Assembly: GCA_013433145.1 (NCBI GenBank)
Contig: CM024191.1
Location: 1,070,501-1,134,500 of the forward strand
Direction of reading: 5' to 3'
Length of the DNA stretch: 64,000 nucleotides
DNA from: Ascaris suum
Lineage: Eukaryota > Nematoda > Chromadorea > Rhabditida > Ascarididae
The notes under the pieces are model-generated. The model ran no database searches. It saw only the letters and a program-made list of their open reading frames with translations, and was not told where the DNA came from. The first letter of the stretch is position 1. Each line of letters starts with the position of its first letter. Of the stretch, positions 61,001 to 64,000 are shown piece by piece. The translations under genes and the position numbers were made by a program.

Positions 61001-62876
61001 TCCAAAAGCTCTGAGCAGAAGCATCATTCAATCAATAGGCTGCGTTTGGCAGAGGAAGGAGCAAAGTAGGAGAGCGAAAGTGGGGGGAGTGGCTATGCAA
61101 AGTCCCATCCTTTACGACGGGATACGTACATAGCAAAAGGACGGCAGCAATGGTGCGAAAACAGTCGTATGTCAAACCAAGCCAGATCTACTTGACTGGA
61201 GAGTATAAAGTGCTCACTTCACTATTCAAACGAAGCCCACCCAAGAACAAAAGTCGCCCACGCAAACCTTGAAAAATGTTTTCGCCAAATCAGTATAGTG
61301 GTGTCGATTTGCAGAACAAGACTCTGACATCCTCCATCAGCCATTAAGCATATCGGAAAGCCGATATTGCATTTCACCTAACAAAAAAGAGGCAGAGGTT
61401 CATTGAGATGTCGTTTGCACACGACTGTGACAACACGACACATTCACGCGCACTCTCTCGCGAATGACTTCTTGACAGCCGATGCGTCGCGTTGGTGGGG
61501 AGGGGCGTTATCATAACGTCATTCGCAAGTCTTAAGTCCAGACAGATGCTAAGCGCCTCTGCTAACGACGTCATATAAGAGTTCAGCTGCTCGCGAACTT
61601 CACAATGGAAGTGAGTTTGCGCAAACCGGGACACTGCTTTCTTGCTGTAAATATTAATTACACAGCAACCCTTAATTTCCCAGTCATGCATCTATGGGAC
61701 TGCGCTATAACGACGGTCAATATCCATGGAAACATGCTTAGCGCTTGCAGATATAAGCTTGCAATGAAGACACGGATATTATTTTCCATGTCAATGCAAA
61801 TACCGATTTCTTTCACAGAGAAACTTATGGCGTTGGAGCATGTCAAGGCAGGAAAGTCAACTGCTACAAATGTGAGAGAAAGAAGTCTAGATGAGTACTG
61901 CAAAGAAAACACTAATGCAGATTAGAAAATTTGCTCAGATCCATGGAGAAAATATAGCAGCAGCAGAGCACTTTTTAAGCATTCCTAACTCTTCGACCGG
62001 TGAAAAACATTGCACAGGTAGCATATAACCTTGACCAACTAATAAATAATAAATTACATTACAGTCACCTTAAAATCCTTCTGCGCTACTCTTAGAGTTC
62101 CAAAATTGGACTTTTTTTGGGAACACACCCAACGGCGACCGATAGTTCGTACCTCGAAATCGCAAAAAGAAACACTCGAAAATGCGGCAGATGGTTTCTT
62201 GGCTATGTAACCAGTCCTGAATTTCAACTAGCCCAGCCCTTCCTTTGCCTAGATATGATCCTTTATACATACTAATCGTATATATTTCAACATCACGCTT
62301 GAATTCATTCGAGTAGGGGGTTACATTGTTATGAAACCTAGGTAAATGAAATAATACTGTTATGAGAAATGGGGAGAAAATGAGAAAAGCGCTGAAAGAG
62401 GCGACATGAATTTAATTCGCCTGAGATTCCAAGTCAATAAACTATGCCTCACTCCCCCCCCCCCCCCCCCCACTTGGAGCTTCTCGCTTAAATGCGAGTT
62501 TACTTCAATGGCTGGAGATGACCACAACTGCGAAAATTCTATACGAATCTGTTCATACAGTTCAGAAACGAAACTTTACGCCAATGGCTCATCTACAACA
62601 CAAAGACATAAGCGTTTCCTATGTCTCGCACTCTGCCGTAGCCTGTCACCGTCCTTTGCAATTATATATTCCACATCTATCAACAGGAACATCCAATTTT
62701 GAATCAATCCGCTGAACACATTTCAATATGGCAAGCCAGGTGACAGAACTGATTTTCTGGATGAGAAATAAAAATCACTCCATCAACGAAAATTGATTGC
62801 TGAGTATTAAAAAAGTCCTCAGGAAAAAAATTACATATGAGCACATAATAAACCATAAACACTGAAAAATATATGG

Positions 62877-62945
<69 letters not shown>

Positions 62946-63716
62946 CTCCAGGATGCAAGGTTTTGTACAAGTCGATGAAGCTTTTTGCAGGCCGCAACCA
63001 CTCCTATGTAGCACTTTCAGAAACATGGCAGAGATCTACGAAAACCAAAACGCTTCGTTCTGCACCAAGAAGAGACGCTGTCATTAAAACACAGCCAATA
63101 CTCATTAACGCTTTAAGCACTACTCGATTCTGCATTAAAACTTTCAGCCAGGAAATTATTGGCAAGTATATGAGAACACTGATTTATGGTGATTAAAAAA
63201 ACAGCACCTACTATTCAATACTCTTTGCAAACATATGTGCAGCAGTAGTCTGCGAAACCAATCATTTACGTCTTCATTTATGTCGTCTTAGTGTTCCCTA
63301 CTGTCAACTGCTGAAACGACCGATCAATAAATACATACAAAATTACTGGTGAATACTGTTCGTTCTAGGCGGTTCTTGCGCGTAAACGCAGAACGATACA
63401 TACTACACCTGAGTTATGGCGGAAGTAATTCGAATGAGCAACTGTGTAGGTAATAAATGTGCTTCGAAATTTAGTGTAAGGGCACTCAAGCAAGGTTCTA
63501 GAGCACCTTTGCAGCGAGCGCCGCTATGCGACTCATGATGTTCTTGTTCTGGTTCTCTAGGGCCTGACAGTTCTCGGCAAGTGTAAGTGACGAGCTGACC
63601 GCATACAACGGACGTTCGCCGGATGCACTCTCCTCGCGACGCCTTTTACGCACTTCCATCTGCTGGTTCGACAAATCCAACGCCGTTATCTCGTTCTCTA
63701 ACGCAGCGCATTCCGC
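58063..63716 (-). CDS. Basic coiled-coil protein, last three exons (5' part beyond window)
   Basis: Exons 63716-63507, 60240-59932 and 58344-58063 are all phase 0 (acceptors ATTCTTCAG, ATATTTGAG and TATTCAG; donors AAG|GTGCTC and GAG|GTAAGC), giving 266 C-terminal residues. The first has a heptad-like segment (AALENEITALDLSNQQMEVR), a basic KRRRE cluster and a second coil (ENQNKNIMSRIAALAAK). The second is Ala/Thr-rich with KRARSRSVRG, then an acidic/basic helix (PKEEEEMERKIQDIVAKALE). The third starts with another charged helix and ends ELESARSDED, stop at 58063. Composition suggests a nuclear protein. I do not recognise the family; the 5' exons lie beyond position 64000. Confidence 0.65.
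60460..60895. repeat. Degenerate trinucleotide low-complexity region (AAC/AAT/GTA-like)
   Basis: Over 400 bp with marked three-base periodicity built from AAC, AAT, GTA and ATT variants but no fixed unit. It stays open in some frames only because of this periodicity. Confidence 0.7.
62454..62471. repeat. C18 homopolymer
   Basis: Eighteen consecutive C within the intron of the coiled-coil gene; G-quadruplex potential on the transcribed minus strand. Confidence 0.9.
62879..62942. repeat. (TA)n microsatellite, about 64 bp
   Basis: Uninterrupted TA tract inside the long intron 60241-63506 of the minus-strand coiled-coil gene. Confidence 0.98.
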
Positions 63717-63980
63717 CTGAAGAATTTAAATCACCCACTCCTGTTCCATTCTATTTCATATCCATGAATCGCTTGACAACTAAAGAAAATGTTACTGTTG
63801 GATCAGTGGCCATCAAAAAATACCCAAATCAGTGCCAAACAGCGAGCATCCTATTGGCAAAACAGCCCCATCACATCTAGACAACTGAGAGAACATAAAA
63901 CTTTTTGGTACTATAGACAAAAGAGAAAAATGTGACCGAAATTAAACAGAAAATTGCTGCAAAGAGGACTTCAATCTTAC

Positions 63981-63996
63981 AAAAAAAAAAAAAAAA
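63981..63996. repeat. A16 homopolymer at window edge
   Basis: Sixteen consecutive A upstream of exon 63716-63507 of the minus-strand gene, so it lies within an intron on the antisense side. Confidence 0.9.
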
Positions 63997-64000
63997 CAAT

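Larger units (their letters stand above)
60241..63506 (-). other. Intron of the coiled-coil gene
   Basis: A 3.3-kb intron holding a degenerate trinucleotide region, a C18 run and a TA microsatellite. No independent gene is supported inside it; a 106-codon plus frame (61605-61925) is at chance length. Confidence 0.5.

Overview
This is about 64 kb of AT-rich eukaryotic nuclear DNA, most likely from a parasitic-type nematode. Coding DNA is broken into short exons by phase-consistent GT-AG introns with TTTTCAG/TTTTAG acceptors. Two genes begin with an acceptor a few bases upstream of the ATG, as expected for spliced-leader trans-splicing, although no leader gene lies in the window. The small HMG-box protein resembles the nematode HMG-1.1 type. 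Introns of 0.3 to 2 kb are long for Caenorhabditis, so I lean towards an ascarid/spirurid-like worm; this is inference. Nothing prokaryotic, viral or CRISPR-like was seen.

Layout. 1-6.5 kb: no convincing gene. 6.66-20.71 kb, minus: a complete 17-exon gene for a SESTD1-like protein (SEC14/CRAL-TRIO lipid-binding domain plus spectrin-like repeats, 816 aa), with a possible 54-nt cassette exon. 20.7-25.5 kb: no gene seen. 25.5-29.3 kb, minus: five short phase-compatible exons of an unrecognised gene. 32.5-32.85 kb: GC-rich, promoter-like block. 34.77-36.06 kb, plus: complete three-exon gene for a 156-aa HMG-box protein, followed on the same strand by weaker coding signals up to 37.65 kb. 39.2-47.4 kb, minus: the C-terminal part of a large proline-rich, probably nuclear protein. 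Exons at 56.1-57.5 kb are probably its N-terminus. 58.06-63.72 kb, minus: the last three exons of a basic coiled-coil protein whose 5' part lies beyond the window.

The recognised genes cover membrane/cytoskeleton scaffolding (SESTD1-like) and chromatin (HMG box). The two large minus-strand genes have nuclear-type basic motifs, but I could not name a family. They do not form an evident pathway, and no novel defence or mobile system is visible.

Non-coding structure worth attention: four long (TA)n tracts, several long G or C homopolymers, a near-perfect 22-bp-arm hairpin inside a SESTD1 intron, a degenerate trinucleotide region near 60.5-60.9 kb, a 51-bp tandem duplication near 32.4 kb, and apparent strand composition asymmetry that follows transcription direction. 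All exon joins were worked out by eye from splice signals and phase; no alignment or transcript data were available.
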